The notes beneath the pieces were generated by a model. It worked only from the letters and a program-made list of their open reading frames with translations. It searched no databases and was not told the DNA's origin. From Candidatus Bathyarchaeota archaeon (GTDB taxonomy: Archaea > Thermoproteota > Bathyarchaeia > Bathyarchaeales > Bathyarchaeaceae), in contig JACUTO010000034.1 in NCBI GenBank assembly GCA_014859755.1, positions 1 to 12,474 on the forward strand: 12,474 bases of DNA, given 5' to 3'. How positions within the stretch are numbered: the first letter of the stretch is position 1; each line of letters starts with the position of its first letter. The translations under genes were made by a program, and so were the position numbers. This document shows, one piece after another, positions 6,908 to 12,474 of this stretch.

Positions 6908-7828
6908 ATGGCTGAGAAAGTTGTAGACGTCCACCTTCATCCATTTACGCTCATGACAGACGACCACTTGCTAACGGAAATGGATAAAGCAGGCGTAGAT
7001 GTCGCCGTCCTATTAGCGTTAGACGTGGATCCCAACGATCTTGACAGACCTAACATAATAGAAATGATTCACAACCGTCTCTTAGACATGTATTTTTTCG
7101 ACGTAAAGAAAGTTATAGAAGAGCTGAAAGTTTTTCTTGAATTAGCGAGAATCGATAATGAGCAAGTTGCTGGCTTTGTGAAAAGGCACCCTGACAGATT
7201 TGTTGGCTTCGGATCCATTGATTTATCTAAAAGCCGAGCCTATGTGGAAGAAAAGATAAGGGAGATAGACCGTCTCAACTTGAAGGGAATAAAACTCATT
7301 CCTACGCTTCAGTTTTTCAACCCCGTTACGGTTAAGAAAAATATGGAGAAATTGTTTGAATATTGCGAGAAAAAGGGAAAAATCATTACGTATCACACTG
7401 GATGCGATCCTTATATCTGGGAGCAACCGCATTTTTCTCAAGACGCAAACCCGAAGTATCTGAAATCGATAGTTCAGGATTTCGAAAAGGTGAAGGTTAT
7501 CGTAGCGCATATGGGTTGCTACAGCGCTAAGGTGCCCGGAGTCTGGATGGATGAAGCCTTGGAGTTGGGAAAGGAAAATGAGAACGTTTGGTTTGATATT
7601 GCCGCTGTGCCCTATGTTGTTACATACAGGAAGCTTGTTGACAAGGTCAGAAGGACCGTTGGCTTTGATCGAGTTCTTTTTGGTTCAGATTACCCATCCG
7701 TAGGCGGAGGCGTGGTCAGCATAGAATCCATGGTTGCTGAAATAAAAGGTTCTAAGCATATAACAGAGGAAGAAAAAGAGAAGATTCTATGCCTGAATGC
7801 CGTTAAACTCCTCGGTTTATCTCCTTGA
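6908..7828 (+). CDS. Amidohydrolase_2-family TIM-barrel metal enzyme
   Basis: Cytosolic metal-dependent hydrolase or decarboxylase of the amidohydrolase-related (ACMSD-like) family. The 306 residues form one TIM barrel. Metal ligands are visible in the expected order: His9 and His11 in VHLH on strand 1, His163 in YHTG, His201 in AHMG, and Asp261 in GSDYP on strand 8. RFVGFGSID and KGIKLIP are further family landmarks. Family members hydrolyse amides or lactones, or decarboxylate aromatic and vinylogous acids; the sequence does not say which. Its placement between CoA-synthetase and thiolase genes suggests action on an acid that enters or leaves the CoA pathway, for example ring opening or decarboxylation. 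It is 109 bases downstream of the synthetase subunit, with its own ribosome binding site. It converges with the DUF35 gene, and two T-runs follow its stop. Confidence 0.88.
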   Translation: MAEKVVDVHLHPFTLMTDDHLLTEMDKAGVDVAVLLALDVDPNDLDRPNIIEMIHNRLLDMYFFDVKKVIEELKVFLELARIDNEQVAGFVKRHPDRFVGFGSIDLSKSRAYVEEKIREIDRLNLKGIKLIPTLQFFNPVTVKKNMEKLFEYCEKKGKIITYHTGCDPYIWEQPHFSQDANPKYLKSIVQDFEKVKVIVAHMGCYSAKVPGVWMDEALELGKENENVWFDIAAVPYVVTYRKLVDKVRRTVGFDRVLFGSDYPSVGGGVVSIESMVAEIKGSKHITEEEKEKILCLNAVKLLGLSP

Positions 7829-7862
7829 CACGACTACTGCAATACTTGAACACAGTGAGTAG

Positions 7863-7877
7863 TTTTTGGCCGTTTTT
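7863..7877 (+). terminator. Double T-run terminator candidate after the amidohydrolase
   Basis: Two runs of five T residues (7863-7867 and 7873-7877) lie in the 53-base gap between convergent genes, downstream of the amidohydrolase stop. They suit termination of plus-strand transcripts. Confidence 0.45.
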
Positions 7878-7881
7878 GATG

Positions 7882-8313
7882 TTACTGCGAAATCTCAAAC
7901 ACTGGGCACACATGCTCTCCGCCTGAATACTTGTCAACATGAGCGTATACGCCTTTAACCCTTACTTTCTTTCCAAGCATTTTCTGAGACATCTTCTCAG
8001 TGTCATAATCAAGCCTCCCGATAATCCAGGGGTCCTCTTTCGTCTTAACAAGACAGACAATATATGGGGCTTCATAACCCTCTGGCGGGATTCTTATAAC
8101 CGTAAACGTCATAAGCTCGCCCTCACCGCTTAGCTCTGTTTTTTCAAGTTCTTTGCTACCGCACCTTTGGCAAACTATCATCGGCGGGCATGTTATTTGT
8201 TTGCATTCCTTGCATCTGAGTCCGAGCAGTTTTCCCTCTTTCAATCCTTTTTCATAGTCCGCGGATGTTAAAACATAATGCTCCCTAATTTCCGTTGGTT
8301 CTCTCTCCACCAT
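7882..8313 (-). CDS. DUF35 zinc-ribbon/OB-fold acyl-CoA-associated protein
   Basis: Small partner protein of thiolases. An N-terminal rubredoxin-like zinc ribbon has Cys34, Cys37, Cys48 and Cys51 (CX2C-X10-CX2C), followed by an OB fold (about 58-140) with GEGELMTFTVI and a downstream strand reading IIGRL. In archaeal mevalonate synthesis such a protein bridges acetoacetyl-CoA thiolase and HMG-CoA synthase, and in bacterial steroid side-chain breakdown it partners an aldolase-type thiolase homologue. The ATG lies 2 bases after the thiolase stop codon, and its Shine-Dalgarno GGAGGGG is inside the last thiolase codons, so the two are translated together and probably form one complex. No HMG-CoA synthase gene is adjacent, which argues for a catabolic or other role here. 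Length of 143 residues is normal for the family. Confidence 0.92.
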   Translation of the reverse strand: MVEREPTEIREHYVLTSADYEKGLKEGKLLGLRCKECKQITCPPMIVCQRCGSKELEKTELSGEGELMTFTVIRIPPEGYEAPYIVCLVKTKEDPWIIGRLDYDTEKMSQKMLGKKVRVKGVYAHVDKYSGGEHVCPVFEISQ

Positions 8314-8315
8314 TT

Positions 8316-9509
8316 TTACTTGCCCCTCCTCGATCTTCCGAGTATTATGTGGCCAAGCGTCCCGAAGTCTCCTCCTAAGGTGTCGGTCATTCCGATTTCT
8401 GGAACCGGGTCGACTTGATTTCCCTTGGGTGCAGCTCCCCTCATTTGTTCAACGATCATGCAGGCTTGAGAGGCTCCGGTAGCCCCTATTGGATGACCCT
8501 TGCCAATTAATCCTCCAGACATATTGGTTGGGATTTTTCCTCCTAAATCGGTTTGGCCGTCTTCGGTTGCGTCTGCGGCTTCGCCCCAATCAAAAAAGCC
8601 CATGCATTCGAGTGCTATTATCTCCGCAGATGTGAAGCAATCGTGAAGTTCAAGAACATCGATGTCCTTCGGACTGAGACCCGCACTTTTGAAAGCCATT
8701 CTCGCGGAGGAAATTCTGGATGCTGGCTTAGTGAAGTCTTCCAACCTCGCCAACGCTCCTCCTGAGCCTTGGCCTGTTCCTAATATGTAAACCGGCTCAT
8801 TCGTATACCTTCTCGCGATGTCGGCAGCACAGAGTACGACGGCGGCAGCGCCGTCTGAAAACGGGCAACAATCCATAAGCGTAAGCGGGTCGGCTATCAT
8901 CCGCGAATTTAAGACGTCTTCGACTTTTAGGTTTCCATATTTCTGGTACCACTGCGCCAGAGGATTCAGAGCGCCATGTTTGTGATTTTTTATTGACACG
9001 TACGCCATTTTCTCTCTCAGCTTCTCTAACGGTATGTCATAAAATCTAGAGTAGAGCACTGCAGCCATTGCAAACACTCCTGGAAAGGTAAGTCCAGCTG
9101 GGCCTTCAGTTGCCGCATGACCACCCATCGCAAAAGTTCTTGTTGCAAACGGTGTCCCCATCATTAAAGCTCGCTCAGTTCCGCCTGCCAATACAACGTC
9201 GTATTGTCCAGAACCAACCCACATGTAAGCATCCCTCAGGGCAATTGTGGATGATGCACAAGCGCCTTCAAATCTTGTCGATGGAATGCTTCCCAAACCT
9301 AACTCAGAAACCGAATATGCCGATGTCATCCCCTGTCCTTCTTCGAACATCGGGAGTACTGATCCCATGAACAGAGCCTCTATTTGTTTTCTGTCTACGC
9401 CTGCGTCTTCCATTGCCTGCATCGCTGCCTCGGCGAAAAGCTCGATCTGCGTCTTCTCTGCCTTCCCAAACTTCGTGTGTCCTATACCAATTATCGCGAC
9501 ATCTCTCAT
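8316..9509 (-). CDS. SCP2-type thiolase family protein
   Basis: Enzyme that joins or cleaves acyl-CoA units (acyl-CoA C-acyltransferase). The 397 residues show the SCP2-thiolase set of catalytic loops: Cys84 in ACAS (acylated nucleophile), His289 and Cys291 in HDCF, and His339 in GHPIGATG. The C-terminal loop reads GGDFG, lacking the second CxG cysteine of classic thiolases. In the SCP2 type the HDCF cysteine is thought to take over that acid/base role. Because the nucleophilic cysteine is kept, true thiolase chemistry is more likely than the retro-aldol chemistry of Ltp2-type homologues that lack it. The ATG start has AGGTGTGA just upstream. The gene is first in a two-gene unit with DUF35, and diverges from the second CoA-synthetase subunit. 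Substrate chain length cannot be read from the sequence. Confidence 0.93.
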   Translation of the reverse strand: MRDVAIIGIGHTKFGKAEKTQIELFAEAAMQAMEDAGVDRKQIEALFMGSVLPMFEEGQGMTSAYSVSELGLGSIPSTRFEGACASSTIALRDAYMWVGSGQYDVVLAGGTERALMMGTPFATRTFAMGGHAATEGPAGLTFPGVFAMAAVLYSRFYDIPLEKLREKMAYVSIKNHKHGALNPLAQWYQKYGNLKVEDVLNSRMIADPLTLMDCCPFSDGAAAVVLCAADIARRYTNEPVYILGTGQGSGGALARLEDFTKPASRISSARMAFKSAGLSPKDIDVLELHDCFTSAEIIALECMGFFDWGEAADATEDGQTDLGGKIPTNMSGGLIGKGHPIGATGASQACMIVEQMRGAAPKGNQVDPVPEIGMTDTLGGDFGTLGHIILGRSRRGK

Positions 9510-9558
9510 TTCTCACACCTTGAATCGACATTAGAAAGAGAGGCTTATCAGCATTTAT

Positions 9559-9572
9559 ATTATTTAAACATT
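9559..9572 (-). promoter_or_regulatory. TATA-box promoter of the thiolase-DUF35 unit
   Basis: The minus strand reads AATGTTTAAATAAT, with the TATA box at 9561-9568, identical over 14 bases to the exchanger promoter at 2428-2441. Transcription near 9539 would give a leader of about 30 nt. Confidence 0.6.
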
Positions 9573-9579
9573 TTTCATC

Positions 9580-9627
9580 TCAACCGGTTTTAGTCAATTC
9601 TCGGCAGACCTATCAACCGTTCTCGGC
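9580..9627. repeat. Paired short direct repeats between divergent promoters
   Basis: TCAACCG occurs at 9580-9586 and 9613-9619, and TTCTCGGC at 9598-9605 and 9620-9627. The two words are adjacent in the second copy and 11 bases apart in the first; the TTCTCGGC copies are 22 bases apart, about two helical turns. They could be regulator binding sites for the thiolase and synthetase promoters, but no binding protein is known. Confidence 0.3.
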
Positions 9628-9673
9628 TAAGTTCTAAAGATGAACTAGTTTCAGAAAGTTTCAAGGAAAAGGA

Positions 9674-9681
9674 TTTATCTA
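9674..9681 (+). promoter_or_regulatory. TATA-box promoter of the second acyl-CoA synthetase alpha gene
   Basis: TTTATCTA is a fair TATA box. Transcription near 9703 would give a leader of about 19 nt to the ATG at 9722 and would exclude the upstream TTG at 9689 as a start. Confidence 0.45.
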
Positions 9682-9721
9682 TGGAATTTTGTCATTAAAC
9701 CTTCTAATCTGCTGGGGGAAG

Positions 9722-11158
9722 ATGCTCATCAAAGAACGACATGTGCTGGATGAAATTTTCAATCCTAGGTCCATTGCTGTCGTTGGCGCTTCGCCAGATC
9801 CAAACAAGGCTGGTTACCATTTTTTCAAGGGTCTAGTAGACCTCAAATTCGATGGCGCCGTCTACCCCATTAACCTGAACGGCAGCGACGTCCTGGGATT
9901 CAAAGGCTACCGGAACCTTAGGGATGTTCCTGCCCCCATCGACTATGTTACCGTAGCCATTCCAGCCTACAGAGTGCCGAAGATTATTGAAGATTGCGTG
10001 GCTAAGAGTGCGAAAATAGTGCATATCTTCACGTCTGGATTCAGCGAGACCGGGGAAGCGGATAGAATAGAATTGGAAGCTCAGATCGCTGAAATTGCCA
10101 GGGCGGGAAACGTCCGCGTTATTGGTCCCAACTGCATGGGAATATATCACCCAAAAATAGGATTATCCAATTTCGGGGTATTTCGGTCCAAAGAAAGTGG
10201 ATCTGTGGGTTTTATTTCCCAGAGTGGGGGCAACACTGGCGATTTCGGCCGCATGGGACTGGTTCGAGGTCTCCGTTTCAGCAAGTTGGTGAGTTACGGC
10301 AACGCCTCTGACCTAGACAGCACCGATTTCATGGAGTATTTTGCGTGGGATTCAGAGACAAAAATCATTTGTGCTTACATCGAGGGAGTCAAAGATGGTC
10401 GACGTTTCGCCAAGGTCTTGAAGGAAACTGCCATGGCAAAGCCAGTGGTCATCTTGAAGGGAGGTCTGACTAAAGCTGGTACAAGAGCTGTTTCCTCCCA
10501 CACTGGTGTCCTAGCAGGATCAGATGCCATATGGACGGCCTTATTCAATCAAACCGGTGCTATTCAGGTTGAGAGTTTGAGGGAGATGATTGACCTTGCC
10601 CTAGCGTTTTCTTACATGTCTCGCCCGAATGGGCGCAGGGTGGGAATTGTTGGCATTGGCGGCGGAGCTAGTGTCGCTGTGGCTGATTTCTGTGAAAAGG
10701 CCGGTTTGATTGTTCCCCGTTTCACGGAGGGCACTATGGCACGTTTGGAGAAGATCACCCCTGTAGCTGGAACAAGCGTGAAGAATCCGGTCGATAGTCC
10801 TGTGGGTCATAGAGTGGCTGTGCCGGAATATGAAGAAACCTTAAGGTTGGTGGCTTCTGATCCGCAAATTGATCTACTGATTGTTCATCTGACAATCGAT
10901 TGGCGCATTCAAACTCCGGAGGATAGGAAAAACTTGCACGACCTAACAGAAGTCTTGATAAAGAATAAGAAAAGCCTCGGAAAGCCGGTGGCGGCTGTCC
11001 TCCGTTCATGTCAATCCCTCCACTCTTGGCAGGTTTTCCTTGAAGAGCAGAATAGATGCTCGGAAGGTGGGATACCTGTTTACTTAACTCTAGAAGATGC
11101 TGCCAACGCCGTCAGCAAATTGATTCGGTATTATGAATTTCGAGAAAAGGTTACTTAA
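9722..11158 (+). CDS. ADP-forming acyl-CoA synthetase, alpha-type subunit (canonical motifs)
   Basis: Second alpha-type subunit of an archaeal ADP-forming acyl-CoA synthetase, which conserves the energy of an acyl-CoA as ATP. It has 478 residues: a CoA-binding Rossmann domain (about 8-140, IAVVGASPDPNKAG), a succinyl-CoA-ligase-like domain (about 142-285) and a ligase-CoA domain (about 295-470). Motifs are canonical: GPNCMG, FISQSGG, and SSHTGVLAGSD with His260 as likely phosphohistidine. The ATP-grasp beta half is absent from protein and window. I chose the ATG at 9722 because GGGGGA lies just upstream, although the gap of about 2-4 bases is short, the TATA box would place transcription after the in-frame TTG at 9689, and the resulting length matches the paralogue at 5374. 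It diverges from the thiolase and precedes the dehydratase-like gene by 112 bases, so it may activate or release the acid handled by that enzyme. Confidence 0.92.
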   Translation: MLIKERHVLDEIFNPRSIAVVGASPDPNKAGYHFFKGLVDLKFDGAVYPINLNGSDVLGFKGYRNLRDVPAPIDYVTVAIPAYRVPKIIEDCVAKSAKIVHIFTSGFSETGEADRIELEAQIAEIARAGNVRVIGPNCMGIYHPKIGLSNFGVFRSKESGSVGFISQSGGNTGDFGRMGLVRGLRFSKLVSYGNASDLDSTDFMEYFAWDSETKIICAYIEGVKDGRRFAKVLKETAMAKPVVILKGGLTKAGTRAVSSHTGVLAGSDAIWTALFNQTGAIQVESLREMIDLALAFSYMSRPNGRRVGIVGIGGGASVAVADFCEKAGLIVPRFTEGTMARLEKITPVAGTSVKNPVDSPVGHRVAVPEYEETLRLVASDPQIDLLIVHLTIDWRIQTPEDRKNLHDLTEVLIKNKKSLGKPVAAVLRSCQSLHSWQVFLEEQNRCSEGGIPVYLTLEDAANAVSKLIRYYEFREKVT

Positions 11159-11210
11159 CGTCATGCGCTGTGTTGCTAGTCGGCGTTTGATTCATCTGCT
11201 GCGTGCAAGA

Positions 11211-11225
11211 AAAGTTAATTAAATG
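11211..11225 (+). promoter_or_regulatory. Candidate promoter of the dehydratase-like gene
   Basis: AAAGTTAATTAAATG has the A-rich lead and TATA-like core of an archaeal promoter. Transcription would start near 11245, a leader of about 26 nt, in line with the other genes here. Confidence 0.4.
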
Positions 11226-11257
11226 TCCTCTGTATTAAGTAGAAGAATCTTGTGAAC

Positions 11258-11265
11258 GGAGGAGG
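11258..11265 (+). promoter_or_regulatory. Strong ribosome binding site fixing the GTG start at 11271
   Basis: GGAGGAGG lies 5 bases before the GTG at 11271, a near-perfect Shine-Dalgarno site that makes the GTG start convincing. Confidence 0.75.
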
Positions 11266-11270
11266 AAACT

Positions 11271-12474
11271 GTGGGTATTAGAACGAAGGAAGAATGGATT
11301 GAGCGATTAAAAGAGATGAAGAAAAACGTGTATATTGGTGGTGAAAAGGTAGGGCACGTGGATGAACGGCTGCTTCCAGGCATCAATGTAGTTAGCGTAA
11401 CATTTGACATGGCGCATAATCCTGAATTTGAAGACGTCTGCACCGCCAAGTCCCACATCACCGGAGAAAAGATCAACCGTTTCTGCCACATCCACCAGAG
11501 TAAGGAAGATCTATTGAAAAAACAGGAGATGACTCGTCTACTTTGTCAACGTTGTGGCGGTTGCATTCAACGGTGTATGGGTATAGACTCCATGAACGCC
11601 CTTTCCGTTGTTACAAAACTGCTTGATATGCGGTACGATACCAACTATTACGAACGTTTCATCAACTTTCTGAAATATTTTCAAGAAAACGATTTAGTTG
11701 GAAATTGCGCCCAAACAGACGTGAAGGGTGACAGAATCAAAAGACCGCACGAACAGAAGGATCCTGATCTGTATTTGCGGGTTGTGGAAAAACGGGATGA
11801 CGGAATTGTTGTTCGCGGAGCCAAGGCACACAACACTATTGCACCCTACGCAGACGAGATCATCGCTATTCCCACTCGCACTTTAACTAAAGAAGAAGGC
11901 GACTGGGCAGTTGCCTTTGCGATTCCCGCCGACACAGAGGGGGTTAAGCTTGTGGTTCGCCCTGCATATGTGCACAAGAGGATAAAACTGGACGCTCCTG
12001 TTGCTCATTTTGGAGACGCGGAATCTTTCACGATATTTGATGATGTTTTTGTGCCTTGGGAAAGAGTGTTCATGTGCGGCGAATGGGAATATGGAAGGGC
12101 TCTTGCTTTACTATTTGCACTTTTTCATAGGCATAGTTATACTGGTTGTAAACCCGCGGTGACCGATGTAATGGGTGGTGCCGCCGCCTTAGTCGCGGAA
12201 TGTAACAACATTGAAAAGACAAGTCATGTTCGGGACAAATTATCTAAATACATTGGCTTATCAGAACTTGTGTACGCCGCTGGAATAGCCAGTGCACACT
12301 ACGCTGTGAAATCGCCCTCTGGAACGTACATCCCTGACCCAGTGTATACAAATGCGGGAAGAAGACTGGCTGGAGAAAATATATATCATGAGTACGAGAT
12401 TCTCGCGGACCTCGCTGGTGGTCTTGCCTGTACTTTGCCCCTTGAGGCTGATTTCTACAACGAAGAAACTGGCG
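11271..12474 (+). CDS. 4-hydroxybutyryl-CoA dehydratase-like [4Fe-4S]/FAD protein (3' end cut by window)
   Basis: Radical flavo-iron-sulfur enzyme family that dehydrates 4-hydroxybutyryl-CoA to crotonyl-CoA (AbfD), related to 4-hydroxyphenylacetate 3-hydroxylase (HpaB). 401 residues are visible of roughly 490 expected. Counting along the sequence, the AbfD cluster ligands are all kept: Cys98 and Cys102 in CIQRC (Clostridium C99, C103), His286 and Cys293 in HRHSYTGC (H292, C299). Other active-site residues also match: Gln100, Thr189, Glu251, Tyr290 and Lys294. The second catalytic glutamate (E455) would lie outside the window. HpaB hydroxylases lack the cluster, so an HpaB label would be misleading. 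Unusual are Cys92 and Cys95, which with Cys98 and Cys102 make CX2CX2CX3C like a ferredoxin motif. The gene has its own promoter and follows the acyl-CoA synthetase subunit on the same strand. Precise substrate is uncertain; a vinylacetyl-CoA isomerase or another hydroxyacyl-CoA is possible. Confidence 0.85.
   Translation, partial: MGIRTKEEWIERLKEMKKNVYIGGEKVGHVDERLLPGINVVSVTFDMAHNPEFEDVCTAKSHITGEKINRFCHIHQSKEDLLKKQEMTRLLCQRCGGCIQRCMGIDSMNALSVVTKLLDMRYDTNYYERFINFLKYFQENDLVGNCAQTDVKGDRIKRPHEQKDPDLYLRVVEKRDDGIVVRGAKAHNTIAPYADEIIAIPTRTLTKEEGDWAVAFAIPADTEGVKLVVRPAYVHKRIKLDAPVAHFGDAESFTIFDDVFVPWERVFMCGEWEYGRALALLFALFHRHSYTGCKPAVTDVMGGAAALVAECNNIEKTSHVRDKLSKYIGLSELVYAAGIASAHYAVKSPSGTYIPDPVYTNAGRRLAGENIYHEYEILADLAGGLACTLPLEADFYNEETG

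Noticed and set aside
9689..9721. TTG at 9689 as start of the second synthetase alpha gene
   Set aside because: It would lie before the predicted transcription start and lacks a ribosome site; the ATG at 9722 gives a length matching the paralogue.
11271..12474. Annotation as 4-hydroxyphenylacetate 3-hydroxylase
   Set aside because: The [4Fe-4S] ligands specific to the AbfD branch are all present, and hydroxylases of this superfamily lack them.
1..12474. CRISPR arrays, insertion sequences, tRNA or rRNA genes, integration sites
   Set aside because: No regularly spaced repeats, transposase frames, tRNA-like cloverleaf sequence or rRNA segments were seen on either strand.

Overview
The window looks like an anaerobic archaeal chromosome, most like a Bathyarchaeia or other uncultured Thermoproteota lineage; this placement is an inference from gene content. 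Signs of an archaeon are TATA-box promoters of the TTTAAATA/TTTATAT type about 40-60 bases before start codons, GTG and TTG starts, Shine-Dalgarno sites, an archaeal-type phosphoglycerate kinase, ADP-forming acyl-CoA synthetase subunits, a thiolase paired with a DUF35 protein, and a B12-dependent ribonucleotide reductase. No mobile element, CRISPR array, tRNA or rRNA was seen.

Left part (1-5212) is housekeeping. It holds the 3' two-thirds of pgk, a 112-residue protein I do not recognise, a Na+/Ca2+-exchanger-family membrane protein with unusual ion-site residues, a divergent winged-helix regulator, and nrdJ (class II ribonucleotide reductase). The exchanger and the regulator diverge from a promoter region carrying a perfect 8-bp inverted repeat. 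The regulator and nrdJ converge with only 7 bases between their stop codons.

Right part (5365-12474) is a CoA-centred metabolic cluster. In order it has a free-standing ADP-forming acyl-CoA synthetase alpha subunit, a TIM-barrel amidohydrolase, a DUF35 zinc-ribbon/OB protein with an SCP2-type thiolase (minus strand, coupled), a second alpha-type acyl-CoA synthetase subunit, and a 4-hydroxybutyryl-CoA dehydratase-like [4Fe-4S]/FAD enzyme cut by the window end. The dehydratase-like protein keeps the recognised cluster ligands and adds two cysteines that make a ferredoxin-like CX2CX2CX3C run.

Taken together the right part suggests conversion of a hydroxyacyl-CoA to an enoyl-CoA, later thiolytic or retro-aldol cleavage, and ATP production by an ADP-forming synthetase. 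The hydratase/dehydrogenase steps and the ATP-grasp beta subunits needed for this are not in the window, so the pathway is a hypothesis. Most genes appear to have their own promoters with predicted leaders of about 20-30 nt, rather than forming one long operon.
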